Source of the DNA: Gemmatimonadota bacterium
Lineage (GTDB): Bacteria > Gemmatimonadota > Gemmatimonadetes > Palauibacterales > Palauibacteraceae
Direction of reading: 5' to 3'
DNA: 64,000 bases
Assembly (NCBI GenBank): GCA_022826685.1
Contig: JAJDUL010000029.1
Location: forward strand, 1-64,000
Part shown: piece by piece, positions 9,572 to 17,670 of the stretch
How the letters are laid out: every line of letters begins with the position of its first letter
Numbering within the stretch: position 1 is the stretch's first letter
Position numbers and translations under genes: made by a program
The notes under the pieces: model-generated
Seen by the model: the letters and a program-made list of their open reading frames with translations, nothing else
The model's database searches: none
Told to the model about the DNA's origin: nothing

Positions 9572-10357
9572 GTGAGACTCGAGGGTGCGGCCGCACTCGT
9601 GACAGGGGGCGCACGCCGGCTGGGCCGCGCCCTGTCGCTGGGTCTGGCCGAGGCGGGCTGCGACGTCTTCATCCACTACCGGAGTTCGTCCGAGGCGGCC
9701 GACCGCACGGCGAACGATGTGCGGGCCCTGGGGCGCCGGGCGGCGACGGCCGCGGCGGACCTCTCGCTTCCGGAGCAGATCGACGACCTGTTCGACGCGT
9801 TCGACGCGGCGTTCGCGCGTCTCGACATCCTGGTGAACTCCGCCGCGAGCTTCGAGCGCACCCCCTTCGAAGAGACGACGGTCGCCGAATGGGACGCCGC
9901 ACAGGCGCTCAACCTGCGCGCGCCCTTCCTCATGACGCAGCGGGCCGCCGTCCGGATGCGCGCCGTACCCGAGCGGCGAGGAAGCCGAGGGGAACCTCTG
10001 GCGCCCGGCGTCATAATCAACATGTCGGACATGGCGGCGGTCGCGGCCTGGAAGGGGTTTGCGGCGCACGGGGTCAGCAAGGCGGGACTTCTGCACCTGA
10101 CGGCGCTGACAGCCCGCGAACTGGGCGCGGAGGTGCGCGCGAACGCGATCGTTCCCGGCCCGATCCTTCCGCCTCCCGGCGAGACGGAGGAGGACGCGGC
10201 CTGGCGGGAGAAGGGTCGGAGGATCCCGCTCGGCCGGACGGGCGATCCGGAATACGTGGCGCACGCGGCGCGGTTCCTGGCCGAGAACGACTATGTGACG
10301 GGAGCGACGATCTACGTGGACGGCGGCGAACATCTGCTGACGGGAGGACGGGTCTGA
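9572..10357 (+). CDS. Pteridine-reductase-like SDR (FolM/PTR1 group)
   Basis: 261 residues, short-chain dehydrogenase fold. T11-G-G-A-R-R-L-G18 is the TGxxxRxG nucleotide-binding variant typical of pteridine reductases (PTR1, FolM), and D153 in INMSD matches the PTR1 catalytic Asp. The YxxxK motif is altered: the Tyr position is H166 (codon CAC at 10067) with K170 kept. It overlaps folB by one base (TGATG) and is followed by folK, so reduction of dihydrofolate, dihydrobiopterin or dihydromonapterin is a reasonable role. The GTG at 9572 follows GGAGAG at 9561. The residue swap could alter the chemistry or make this a non-catalytic member. Confidence 0.8.
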   Translation: MRLEGAAALVTGGARRLGRALSLGLAEAGCDVFIHYRSSSEAADRTANDVRALGRRAATAAADLSLPEQIDDLFDAFDAAFARLDILVNSAASFERTPFEETTVAEWDAAQALNLRAPFLMTQRAAVRMRAVPERRGSRGEPLAPGVIINMSDMAAVAAWKGFAAHGVSKAGLLHLTALTARELGAEVRANAIVPGPILPPPGETEEDAAWREKGRRIPLGRTGDPEYVAHAARFLAENDYVTGATIYVDGGEHLLTGGRV

Positions 10358-10725
10358 TGGCGTCCGATACGGTCATCATCCGTGATCTCCTCGTCCGGGG
10401 CATCATCGGAGTCAACGACTGGGAACGCGAGAAGAAACAGGACATCGTGATCAACCTCTCCCTCTCCGTGGACGCGCGGGCCGCGGGCGAGTCCGATGAC
10501 GTCGCGGACGTGCTGAACTACCGGACGCTGACGAAGCGCGTCATCGCGCACGTTGAAAGGGCCGAGCCGTATCTCGTGGAGGCCCTCGCGCACCAGATTG
10601 CACGGATCGCGATCGTCGACTTCGGCGCGGCGCGGGCGAAGGTCCGCGTGGAAAAGCCCGGCGCGCTGCGCTACGCGCGTTCGGTGGGGATCGAAGTCGA
10701 ACGGACGGCGGCGGACTACGCGTGA
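10357..10725 (+). CDS. folB: Dihydroneopterin aldolase
   Basis: 122 residues, the usual length for FolB, which splits 7,8-dihydroneopterin into 6-hydroxymethyl-7,8-dihydropterin and glycolaldehyde in folate synthesis. Family signatures are present in order: VRGIIGVNDWEREKKQ with the pterin-contacting Glu region, LNYRTLTKRV, YLVEALAHQIA, and the conserved catalytic Lys in VRVEKPGALRYA. The ATG overlaps the SDR stop by one base, and the stop overlaps the folK start (GTGA), so the three genes form a tightly coupled cytoplasmic pathway unit. Confidence 0.95.
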   Translation: MASDTVIIRDLLVRGIIGVNDWEREKKQDIVINLSLSVDARAAGESDDVADVLNYRTLTKRVIAHVERAEPYLVEALAHQIARIAIVDFGAARAKVRVEKPGALRYARSVGIEVERTAADYA

Positions 10726-11231
10726 ACGCCTCGCCCCGAACAACCCTCCTCACGCTCGGCTCGAACATCGATCCGGAGCGGCACATCGTTGCGGCCCTCG
10801 AGGCGCTCGACGAACTGCTGGGCATCGACGGAGCCTCGCCCATCTACGAAGCGGAACCGGTCGGGAACCCCGGGATGCCCCGCTTCCTGAACGCAGCCGT
10901 GCGCATCACGACCCATCTCTCCCCGGGGGAGTTGAAGTTCGAGGTCATCCGGCCGCTGGAGCGGCGCCTCGGACGCGTCCGGACCGCCGACCCCAACGCC
11001 CCCCGCACGATCGACATCGACATCGCCGCCGTGCAGGGCCTCGTCCTCGACCAGGAGGAGCTGCAACTCCCGGACCCGGAGATCCCGACGAGGGCGCATC
11101 TGGCGGTGCCCCTCGCCGATGTGGCGCCGGGATTCCGGCATCCCGGCCTGGGAATCACCCTGGGTGAGATCGCGGCCCGTTTCCGTGACGAGCCGGGCCT
11201 CGCGAAACGCGACGATGTCCGGTGGCCGTGA
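10722..11231 (+). CDS. folK: 2-amino-4-hydroxy-6-hydroxymethyldihydropteridine pyrophosphokinase
   Basis: 169 residues, typical HPPK length. The enzyme transfers pyrophosphate from ATP to 6-hydroxymethyl-7,8-dihydropterin, the step directly after FolB. Motifs are LGSNIDPERHI at the N-terminus, PRFLNAAVRI, and NAPRTIDIDIA, whose two Asp residues bind Mg2+. The gene starts with GTG inside the folB stop (GTGA overlap). folP and folE are not in the window. Confidence 0.95.
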   Translation: MNASPRTTLLTLGSNIDPERHIVAALEALDELLGIDGASPIYEAEPVGNPGMPRFLNAAVRITTHLSPGELKFEVIRPLERRLGRVRTADPNAPRTIDIDIAAVQGLVLDQEELQLPDPEIPTRAHLAVPLADVAPGFRHPGLGITLGEIAARFRDEPGLAKRDDVRWP

Positions 11232-11316
11232 ACCCGGTTCGACCGTACCTTCCCGCCCCATGATTCCGTCCGCAGCGCCCCCGTTCCAGGGGACGCGCCG
11301 GGCCCCGGTCCGGGGC

Positions 11317-12948
11317 ATGAACGTCGCCCACATCCTGTTTCTGCTGGGCCTTGTCGCCGCACCCGCGGCGCACGCGCAGGCATCCCCTCCCGCCGGGGGG
11401 ACGGACGGGATCACCGCCGCGATCATCGATACCGTCATCATCACACGGCGGGACGTGTTCCTCCCCGAGGATGCGGAAAAGAACTTCATCTACCGCCTGG
11501 GGAACGGGCTGCACGCAATGACGCATGCCTGGGTGATCCGCCGCGAACTCCTCCTCGGCGCCGGGGCGTCGGCCGACTCGTTGCTGGTCGCCGAGAGCGA
11601 GCGCAACCTCCGCCGCCTCGGCCTCTTTCATCGGGTCCGGGTGGACACGGCGCGACTTGAGGATGGCAAACTGGCGTTGGACGTGCGTACGCGCGAAGCG
11701 TGGAGCCTGCAGCCCCGGTTCACCGGCCGACTCGCGGCGGACGGTACGATCACCGGCGCCTTCGGTGTGACGGAGACCAATCTCGCGGGCACCGGCAACG
11801 CACTGCGCGTGTGGTACGTGCGGGAGACGGATCGCGACGGTATGGATCTGCGCCTCACCTCCAACCGGGTGGGGGCGACCCGGCTGTTTGCCAGCGGAAC
11901 GTGGCTGAACCTGTCGGACCGCGATGTCGTCTCATGGAGGCTCTCAAGTCCCTTCCGCTCCCTCTCGGATCGCTCCGCGTTCTTCTACGAGGGGCGGAGC
12001 TTCCGGGGGCGGATCCCGCAATACCGTCGAGACAACCCGACCGACCTCCAAACGATCGAGTGGCAGCGACGCGCGTTGGTCAACCGCTTCACGGGTCAGA
12101 TCGCCCCAATCGCCAGCGCACGCGGATTCCTGCGCGTGGGGGCAACCATTGAGGTCCGCCACGAGGAGCACATGCGGCTGGCGAACCCCGACGTGAACGT
12201 CGACAGCCTCTACGCGACGGTTCCGGACTCGGTCTACGGTCTGATAGGCGCGCTGGTGGAGTGGCGGCGTGCCCGATTCGAGCGCGTGCAGCGTTTCAAC
12301 GGCTTCGCCGAAGAGGACCAGGACTTGAGCGACCACGTGTTCTTCTCGCTGAAGCTCGCGCATGAAGCATTCGGGTACGAGTCGACGGGGGTCGGTGCCC
12401 GCCTCCGCCTCGCTTCGGGGAGGCGAGCCGGATCGGCGATCCTCAAGGGTTACGTCGATGGGGGCGGGCTGTTCAACTCGGCGGGCCTGGATTCCGGCTA
12501 TGTGTACGGCAGCGGAACCGCGGCCGTACGCCTGACCGATCGCAACACGACTTTTCTGCGGGCCGGGGGGGGAGCCCAGGCGTCGCCCCGGCCGGGCTCC
12601 GAGCACGACATCGGCTTCCGGATACTCCCCCGCCTGTGGGGCCCGCACGCCTTCATAGGTACCCGGACGCTCCAGACCACTCTGGAACACCGCTTCTATC
12701 TCGTCGACAATTTCGCCAATCTGACCGGAATCGGCGTGGGTGCCTTTGTCGACTACGGAGGCGCCTGGTATGCGGATCAGGACCCGAGGCTGGGAGGCAA
12801 TGTCGGCGTGACGCTGTTCGGAGGTTCCACGCTTTCCTCGTTCGCGCAGGTGATGAATGCCAACTTCGGCTATCGCTTCGGCGGAGGGCTCGGCGAGAGC
12901 GAGGAATCAAGGTGGAAGTTCAGTTTCGGCGGCGGCTTACGATTCTGA
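11317..12948 (+). CDS. BamA/Omp85-like outer-membrane protein
   Basis: 543 residues from the ATG at 11317, which gives a clean signal peptide (NVAHILFLLGLVAAPAAHAQ). An ATG at 11260 is an alternative. The N-terminal part has a POTRA-like segment (ELLLGAGASADSLLVAESERNLRRLGLFHRVRV), followed by repeated amphipathic strands with NLAGTGNALRVWY, as in Omp85 barrels. The chain ends in Phe after alternating hydrophobic residues (FSFGGGLRF), the C-terminal signal of outer-membrane barrels. It is shorter than BamA and shows one POTRA-like unit, so it is probably an accessory Omp85 or TamA-like relative. Its role in protein insertion or surface display is inferred. Confidence 0.75.
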   Translation: MNVAHILFLLGLVAAPAAHAQASPPAGGTDGITAAIIDTVIITRRDVFLPEDAEKNFIYRLGNGLHAMTHAWVIRRELLLGAGASADSLLVAESERNLRRLGLFHRVRVDTARLEDGKLALDVRTREAWSLQPRFTGRLAADGTITGAFGVTETNLAGTGNALRVWYVRETDRDGMDLRLTSNRVGATRLFASGTWLNLSDRDVVSWRLSSPFRSLSDRSAFFYEGRSFRGRIPQYRRDNPTDLQTIEWQRRALVNRFTGQIAPIASARGFLRVGATIEVRHEEHMRLANPDVNVDSLYATVPDSVYGLIGALVEWRRARFERVQRFNGFAEEDQDLSDHVFFSLKLAHEAFGYESTGVGARLRLASGRRAGSAILKGYVDGGGLFNSAGLDSGYVYGSGTAAVRLTDRNTTFLRAGGGAQASPRPGSEHDIGFRILPRLWGPHAFIGTRTLQTTLEHRFYLVDNFANLTGIGVGAFVDYGGAWYADQDPRLGGNVGVTLFGGSTLSSFAQVMNANFGYRFGGGLGESEESRWKFSFGGGLRF

Positions 12949-12978
12949 CGGAGCTCTCCGGTCCCCGGACGCACGGCG

Positions 12979-13488
12979 CTAGGGTAGAAGGATGCCGCCG
13001 GCGACGAGTAGTTGCTCGCCCCCCTCCAGTTCGTACCTGGCCTCGACGAAGGGCGTGAACCCGACGAGCGGAAAGCGGAATCCGGCGATGACGTTCAGGC
13101 CGTACAGCCGCTCCAGCACCCCTTCTTTTCCGTTGGACGGGACCTTTTCCCACGCCACGTTCATGCCGCCGCCGGCGTACGGAACCAGGTTCGTGACCCC
13201 ATCGAGCGGGATGTCCACGAGGACGTTCAAGTTGAGTTCGCGGTAGTCGTAGTCGCCGCCGGGGTCGCCGAGACCGGAGTCGGGGAAGAAGTAGTCGAAG
13301 GAACCGGCGAGCCAGACACCGGGGGCGATCCAGGGCAGCGACAACTGCGCGCGCGGGCCGAGGCCGAAGTCCGCGTCGTCCCCGAAGGTGACCTGGCCTC
13401 CGGCCTTGATTTCCTGCCCGGCGAGGGACGGCGCGCCCGCGACGAACGCGAGCAGAACGATGAGCGATCCCGACGTGCTCCGACGCAT
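12979..13488 (-). CDS. Small outer-membrane beta-barrel protein
   Basis: 169 residues with a signal peptide (VLLAFVAGAPSLAGQ). It is followed by alternating polar/hydrophobic strands typical of an eight-stranded OmpA/opacity-type barrel, for example FGLGPRAQLSLPW, YDYRELNLNVLVD and FTPFVEARYELEGG. The start ATG at 13488 is preceded by a strong GGGGAGGGG site; the frame is open further upstream, but no better start is there. No enzymatic motif is seen. It converges with the Omp85-like gene, 30 bases apart. Confidence 0.7.
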   Translation of the reverse strand: MRRSTSGSLIVLLAFVAGAPSLAGQEIKAGGQVTFGDDADFGLGPRAQLSLPWIAPGVWLAGSFDYFFPDSGLGDPGGDYDYRELNLNVLVDIPLDGVTNLVPYAGGGMNVAWEKVPSNGKEGVLERLYGLNVIAGFRFPLVGFTPFVEARYELEGGEQLLVAGGILLP

Positions 13489-13643
13489 GTTCCCCTCCCC
13501 TGTTTCTTGGACTCCCCGCTTCCCGGACTCGCCATCGGTCCCGCCCCGGCTTCCGACAGGAGTGTGACGCCGCGAAGGTCCCGACGGTTGCACCCGGCCC
13601 GTCGATCCCGAACTTTCGTCCACCGACCCCCGTACGAGGAGCC

Positions 13644-14555
13644 ATGGAAAGACTCCGGATCCCCAACCTAGCGACGTACCTGCCGGTCGCGCCTTCCGAT
13701 CTGCTTCTTGCCGCCCCCGTTGCCGCCCGGGTGCTCTTCGGTCTGAGCCCGGCCGGGCGGGCGCTGCAGGCGGCGGCGCTCGGCGTGTACGCGGGCAGCG
13801 CGCTCATCGACTGGGCGGTTCGGGCAGACGCCCGCCGCGTGGATTTCGAGGACGCGTTCGGCTTCGATCCGCTCTCCCCGCCCCCCGCGTCGGAGGAGGA
13901 GCGGAGACGGGATGTCGAAGGTCTCGTCGAGCGGCTGAACGCGAACCATGTGCCGATGGAGACGCCGCGGAAGGAACTGGCGAAGCAGGTCGACCTGTGC
14001 CTCACCGATTATCTCGCGGAACTCACCGGCCAGCGTCTGGAGACGAGTTCGCAGGTCCGGGAGTTCATGCTCGCGCAGATCGTCTTCCCCTTCGCGCTCG
14101 GGGCGGCGGACCCCCTGACGGGGGACGTCGCGATCTTCCGGAGCACCGGCATCTTCGAACCCCATGTGATCGCGCACGAGTTCTGCCACCGCAAGGGATA
14201 CATGAAGGAAGTCGAGGCGCAGGTCCTCGGCTACTTCGCCCTGGTGCGTTCCGGTGAGCCCGTCCTCGAGCAGTCGGCCCACTGCGAGCGCCTGGACCGC
14301 CAGCTCTGGGTGCTGGCGGAGCGGGATGCCGCCGCGTACAACGGCCTCCTCGCCGAGATCGGACTTCGGGAGGAGTTGAAGGATGCCTTCGCCGTGCGCC
14401 ACCCGGCGGGGGGTCCGGTCAGCGGCGTCGTGGGTCCGATGATGAAGAACGCCTACAACGCCCGCATGAAACTCACGGGTCAGAACGGCCTCTCCGACTA
14501 CGACGAAGGCTTCACGAACTTCATCCTCGCGACCGAGCGAACCGCCGACTCGTGA
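13644..14555 (+). CDS. DUF3810-like HExxH membrane protein
   Basis: 303 residues. A hydrophobic N-terminal part (about 15-60) is followed by a soluble part carrying H178-E-F-C-H182, a gluzincin-type zinc motif, with a further Glu at 189 or 191 (KEVEAQVLGY) that could be the third ligand. The layout resembles DUF3810 proteins, putative membrane-bound zinc peptidases with no assigned substrate. Its stop overlaps the GTG of the antiporter gene (GTGA), and it opens a run of four coupled genes. Whether it is an active peptidase cannot be told from sequence. Confidence 0.7.
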   Translation: MERLRIPNLATYLPVAPSDLLLAAPVAARVLFGLSPAGRALQAAALGVYAGSALIDWAVRADARRVDFEDAFGFDPLSPPPASEEERRRDVEGLVERLNANHVPMETPRKELAKQVDLCLTDYLAELTGQRLETSSQVREFMLAQIVFPFALGAADPLTGDVAIFRSTGIFEPHVIAHEFCHRKGYMKEVEAQVLGYFALVRSGEPVLEQSAHCERLDRQLWVLAERDAAAYNGLLAEIGLREELKDAFAVRHPAGGPVSGVVGPMMKNAYNARMKLTGQNGLSDYDEGFTNFILATERTADS

Positions 14556-16507
14556 ACCTCCAGGATCCGGCGCTCACCTTCGCCCTCGCCATCACCGCGG
14601 GCGTCGTTGCGCAGTCCGTAGCGCGACATGCGCGCGTACCCGGCATCCTCTTCCTGCTCGCGACCGGCATCCTCCTCGGGCCCGCTTTCGCCAACATCGT
14701 GCGGCCCGATACGCTGGGCGAAGGTCTCAACCCCATCGTCGGGCTGGCCGTCGCGGTGATCCTCTTCGAGGGCGCGCTGCAACTCAACCTCGACCGGCTG
14801 CGGCGCGAGGCGGTGACGATCCGCCGGCTGATCACGCTCGGCGCGCTCGTCACGATCGCCGGGGCCACCGTCACGGCGATGCTCGCGCTGGGCTGGAGCC
14901 TCCGCATCGCGTTGCTGTTCGGGGCGCTCGTCTCGGTCACGGGTCCGACGGTGATCAACCCGCTCACGCGGCGGATTCGCCTGCGAAACAACCTGCGGAC
15001 GATCCTCGAGGCGGAGGGCGTGCTCATCGATCCGGTCGGCGCGATCCTCGCGGTCGTCGCCTTCGAGTTGGCGCTCGCGTCGACGGCGGGGGACGTGGGG
15101 GCCGGCTTCCTCGGCCTCCTCACGCGCCTGGGCCTCGGCTCCGTCATCGGCGTGGCCGGAGGGTTCATCATCGGTGGACTGTTGAGGATGCGGCGCGCGA
15201 TCCCCTCCGATCTGCGGAACATCTTCACACTCGCGTGCGTCCTCGCGCTCTACCAGGGTTCGCACGCCATCCTGCCCGAAAGCGGCATCATGACCGTCGC
15301 GATCGCCGGCCTCGTCGTCGGCAACATGGGGCCCCGGCACGCGCGCGAACTCGTGGAGTTCAAGGAGCAGCTCACCTTCCTGCTCGTGGGGCTCCTCTTC
15401 GTCCTCCTGTCGGCGGCGGTGGACCTCGGTGACGTGCGCGCGCTGGGGGTGGGCGGGATCGTGACCGTCATCGTCCTCGTCGCCGTCGTCCGCCCCCTCT
15501 GCGTGCTCCTCTGCACCTGGGGCGCCGGCCTGAGCCGCAACGAGCAGGCGTTCCTCGCCTGGCTCGCTCCGCGCGGGATCGTCGCCTTCGCCGTCTCCTC
15601 GCTGTTCGCGGCGGAACTCGCGCACAGCGGGATGGAGGTGGAAGGCAACCAGCTGCGGGCGATGGTCTTCCTCGTCATCGCCGTCACCGTCGTCGTCCTC
15701 GGCGGGACGGGCGGGCTCATGGCGCGTCTGCTGGGGGTACGGAAACCGTCCAACCACGGGTTCGCGGTCGTCGGGGCGAATCCCATCGGACGCGCGCTCG
15801 CCCGAACCCTGCGCGTCGCCCGCCGCGGGGATGCACCCATCGTTCTCATCGACACGAACCCGACGGAGGCGGGGGCGGCGGAGAGCGACGGCTTTCGCGT
15901 CGTGCTCGGCAACGCGAACGAGTCGCGCGCGCTCCTGAAGGCGGGGGTCGAATCGCGCCGCGCCCTCGTCGCCCTCACGCCGAACGAAGGCGTGAACCTG
16001 CTCATTGCCAAACGGGTCGGGGAAAGCTGCCCGGGCGTGAGCCGCCTCGTGGCCATCGATCCGCTCACGCCGGGAGTCGGACCCGAGCAGGTCGAGGAGG
16101 GCGGCGCCTCGGTACTGTTCGGGCTCGGGATCGACTACGAGCGCTGGGCGCACAACTTCCGGCGGGACCGCGTGGAGATCGAACCTCTCGTCTTCGAGGG
16201 CCTCGCCGGGCTGCGCATCCCCCAGATCGACGCGCTCGCCGACCGCCGGCTCCCCGCTCTCGCCCTCGTGCATCGCCGCGGCAAGCGCGAACAGCCGGTG
16301 TCGAGCGACACGACGCTGAAGACCGGCGACATCGTCTGGTTCGGCTGGCTGCGCGGACAGGCGGAAGTCGTCGAGCCGCGGCTCGCACGGGCCGGATTCC
16401 GCCGCCCGGACGTCGAAGGAGCGGACGACGGCGGCGAGACGGCGGAGGAAGACGTCCCCGGAGCCGGTGGCACACCTCCAAGCGACGAGGCAGATTCGGA
16501 CCGATGA
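14552..16507 (+). CDS. CPA1-type Na+/H+ antiporter with TrkA-N domain
   Basis: 651 residues. Residues 1-400 form about 12 hydrophobic segments of a cation:proton antiporter (NhaP/KefB-like), including GVLIDPVGAILAVV with the membrane Asp typical of the ion site. A cytoplasmic part follows: a TrkA-N Rossmann domain (GFAVVGANPIGRALARTL, then an acidic VLIDTN), then a TrkA-C-like segment. Such domains bind NAD(H) or nucleotides and gate transport. The likely role is pH and Na+/K+ homeostasis at the inner membrane. Start GTG overlaps the upstream stop, and its TGA overlaps the ATG of the aminotransferase. Confidence 0.88.
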   Translation: MNLQDPALTFALAITAGVVAQSVARHARVPGILFLLATGILLGPAFANIVRPDTLGEGLNPIVGLAVAVILFEGALQLNLDRLRREAVTIRRLITLGALVTIAGATVTAMLALGWSLRIALLFGALVSVTGPTVINPLTRRIRLRNNLRTILEAEGVLIDPVGAILAVVAFELALASTAGDVGAGFLGLLTRLGLGSVIGVAGGFIIGGLLRMRRAIPSDLRNIFTLACVLALYQGSHAILPESGIMTVAIAGLVVGNMGPRHARELVEFKEQLTFLLVGLLFVLLSAAVDLGDVRALGVGGIVTVIVLVAVVRPLCVLLCTWGAGLSRNEQAFLAWLAPRGIVAFAVSSLFAAELAHSGMEVEGNQLRAMVFLVIAVTVVVLGGTGGLMARLLGVRKPSNHGFAVVGANPIGRALARTLRVARRGDAPIVLIDTNPTEAGAAESDGFRVVLGNANESRALLKAGVESRRALVALTPNEGVNLLIAKRVGESCPGVSRLVAIDPLTPGVGPEQVEEGGASVLFGLGIDYERWAHNFRRDRVEIEPLVFEGLAGLRIPQIDALADRRLPALALVHRRGKREQPVSSDTTLKTGDIVWFGWLRGQAEVVEPRLARAGFRRPDVEGADDGGETAEEDVPGAGGTPPSDEADSDR

Positions 16508-17670
16508 AGATCCACACCGCCCGGCGTACACACGGCTTCACGGAATCCGTGATTCGGATGATGACCCGGCTCTCGAACGAGCACGGCGCCATCAACCTGT
16601 CGCAGGGTTTCCCCGACTTCGAGTCGCCCGACACGCTGAAGATCGGCGCCGCGCGCGCGATCTACGACGACGTGAACCAGTACGCGATCACGTGGGGCGC
16701 GAAACGGTACCGCGACGCGCTCGCCGCGAGCTATCGCGACTGGTACGGACTCGACGTCGATCCGGAAGCGCACCTCACGATCACCTGCGGAGCGACCGAG
16801 GCGATGATGGCGGTGCTGCTGGCGGTGGTGGACCCGGGGGAGGAAGTCATCGTCTTCGAGCCGTTCTACGAGAACTACGGCCCGGACACGACGCTCTGCG
16901 ACGCGACCCCCGTGTTCGTACCGCTGACCTCGGAGTGGCAGATCGACTTCGACCGCCTTCGGGCGGCGTTCAGCGACCGGACGCGCGCGATCATCGTGAA
17001 CACCCCGAACAACCCCACGGGCCGCGTGTTCAGCCGCGAGGAACTCGAGAAGATCGCGATGCTCTGCCAGGAGTTCGACGCCTACGCGATCACGGACGAG
17101 GTCTACGAGCACATCCTCTACGATGGCGCGCGGCACGTTCCGATGGCGACGCTTCCCGGCATGCGGGATCGGACGATTACGATCAGCGCCGCCTCGAAGA
17201 CGTTCGCGGTCACGGGCTGGCGGATGGGGACGATCGTCGCGCACCCGGAGTTGTCCGACGCCATACGCAAGGTCCACGACTTCCTCACCGTGGGAGCCGC
17301 CGCGCCCCTCCAGGAAGGCGTGGCCACCGGCCTCGAGATGCTTCCGCCGTCCTACTACGAGGGGCTCGCCGACGTGTACGGCGCGAAACGGGACCTCTTC
17401 TATCCCGCGCTCGTGGAGGCCGGGTTCGACTGCCGCAAGCCGGAGGGAGCGTACTACGTGCTCGCGGACTTCTCCGACCTCTCGGATCTGCCGGATGACG
17501 AGTTCGCGTTCTGGCTTACGCGCACAATCGGCGTGGCTCCCGTCCCCGGATCCAGCTTCTTCCACAACCCGGAGGATGGGCGCAGGCTCGTGCGGTTCGC
17601 GTTCTGCAAGACGGAGGCGCTGCTGGAGCAGGCCGCCGAGCGGCTCGTGACGATCAGAGCCCGGGTTTGA
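16504..17670 (+). CDS. PLP-dependent class I/II aminotransferase
   Basis: 388 residues, fold type I. The PLP lysine is in SAASKTFAVTGWRMG. Other marks are NLSQGFPDFESP near the N-terminus, NTPNNPTGRVFSREE, ITDEVYEHILYDG and the carboxylate-binding Arg in RLVRFAFCK. The pattern is closest to the kynurenine/methionine aminotransferase branch (YbdL, KAT), so likely substrates are methionine, glutamine or aromatic amino acids. ATGA overlaps the antiporter stop, and its own stop overlaps a TTG start. The link with the antiporter looks like operon packing rather than a shared pathway. Confidence 0.9.
   Translation: MKIHTARRTHGFTESVIRMMTRLSNEHGAINLSQGFPDFESPDTLKIGAARAIYDDVNQYAITWGAKRYRDALAASYRDWYGLDVDPEAHLTITCGATEAMMAVLLAVVDPGEEVIVFEPFYENYGPDTTLCDATPVFVPLTSEWQIDFDRLRAAFSDRTRAIIVNTPNNPTGRVFSREELEKIAMLCQEFDAYAITDEVYEHILYDGARHVPMATLPGMRDRTITISAASKTFAVTGWRMGTIVAHPELSDAIRKVHDFLTVGAAAPLQEGVATGLEMLPPSYYEGLADVYGAKRDLFYPALVEAGFDCRKPEGAYYVLADFSDLSDLPDDEFAFWLTRTIGVAPVPGSSFFHNPEDGRRLVRFAFCKTEALLEQAAERLVTIRARV

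Noticed and set aside
14498-16531. 677-codon minus-strand open frame
   Set aside because: Antisense to the antiporter. The product is acidic and Arg/Asp/Glu-rich low complexity, a common effect of third-position GC.
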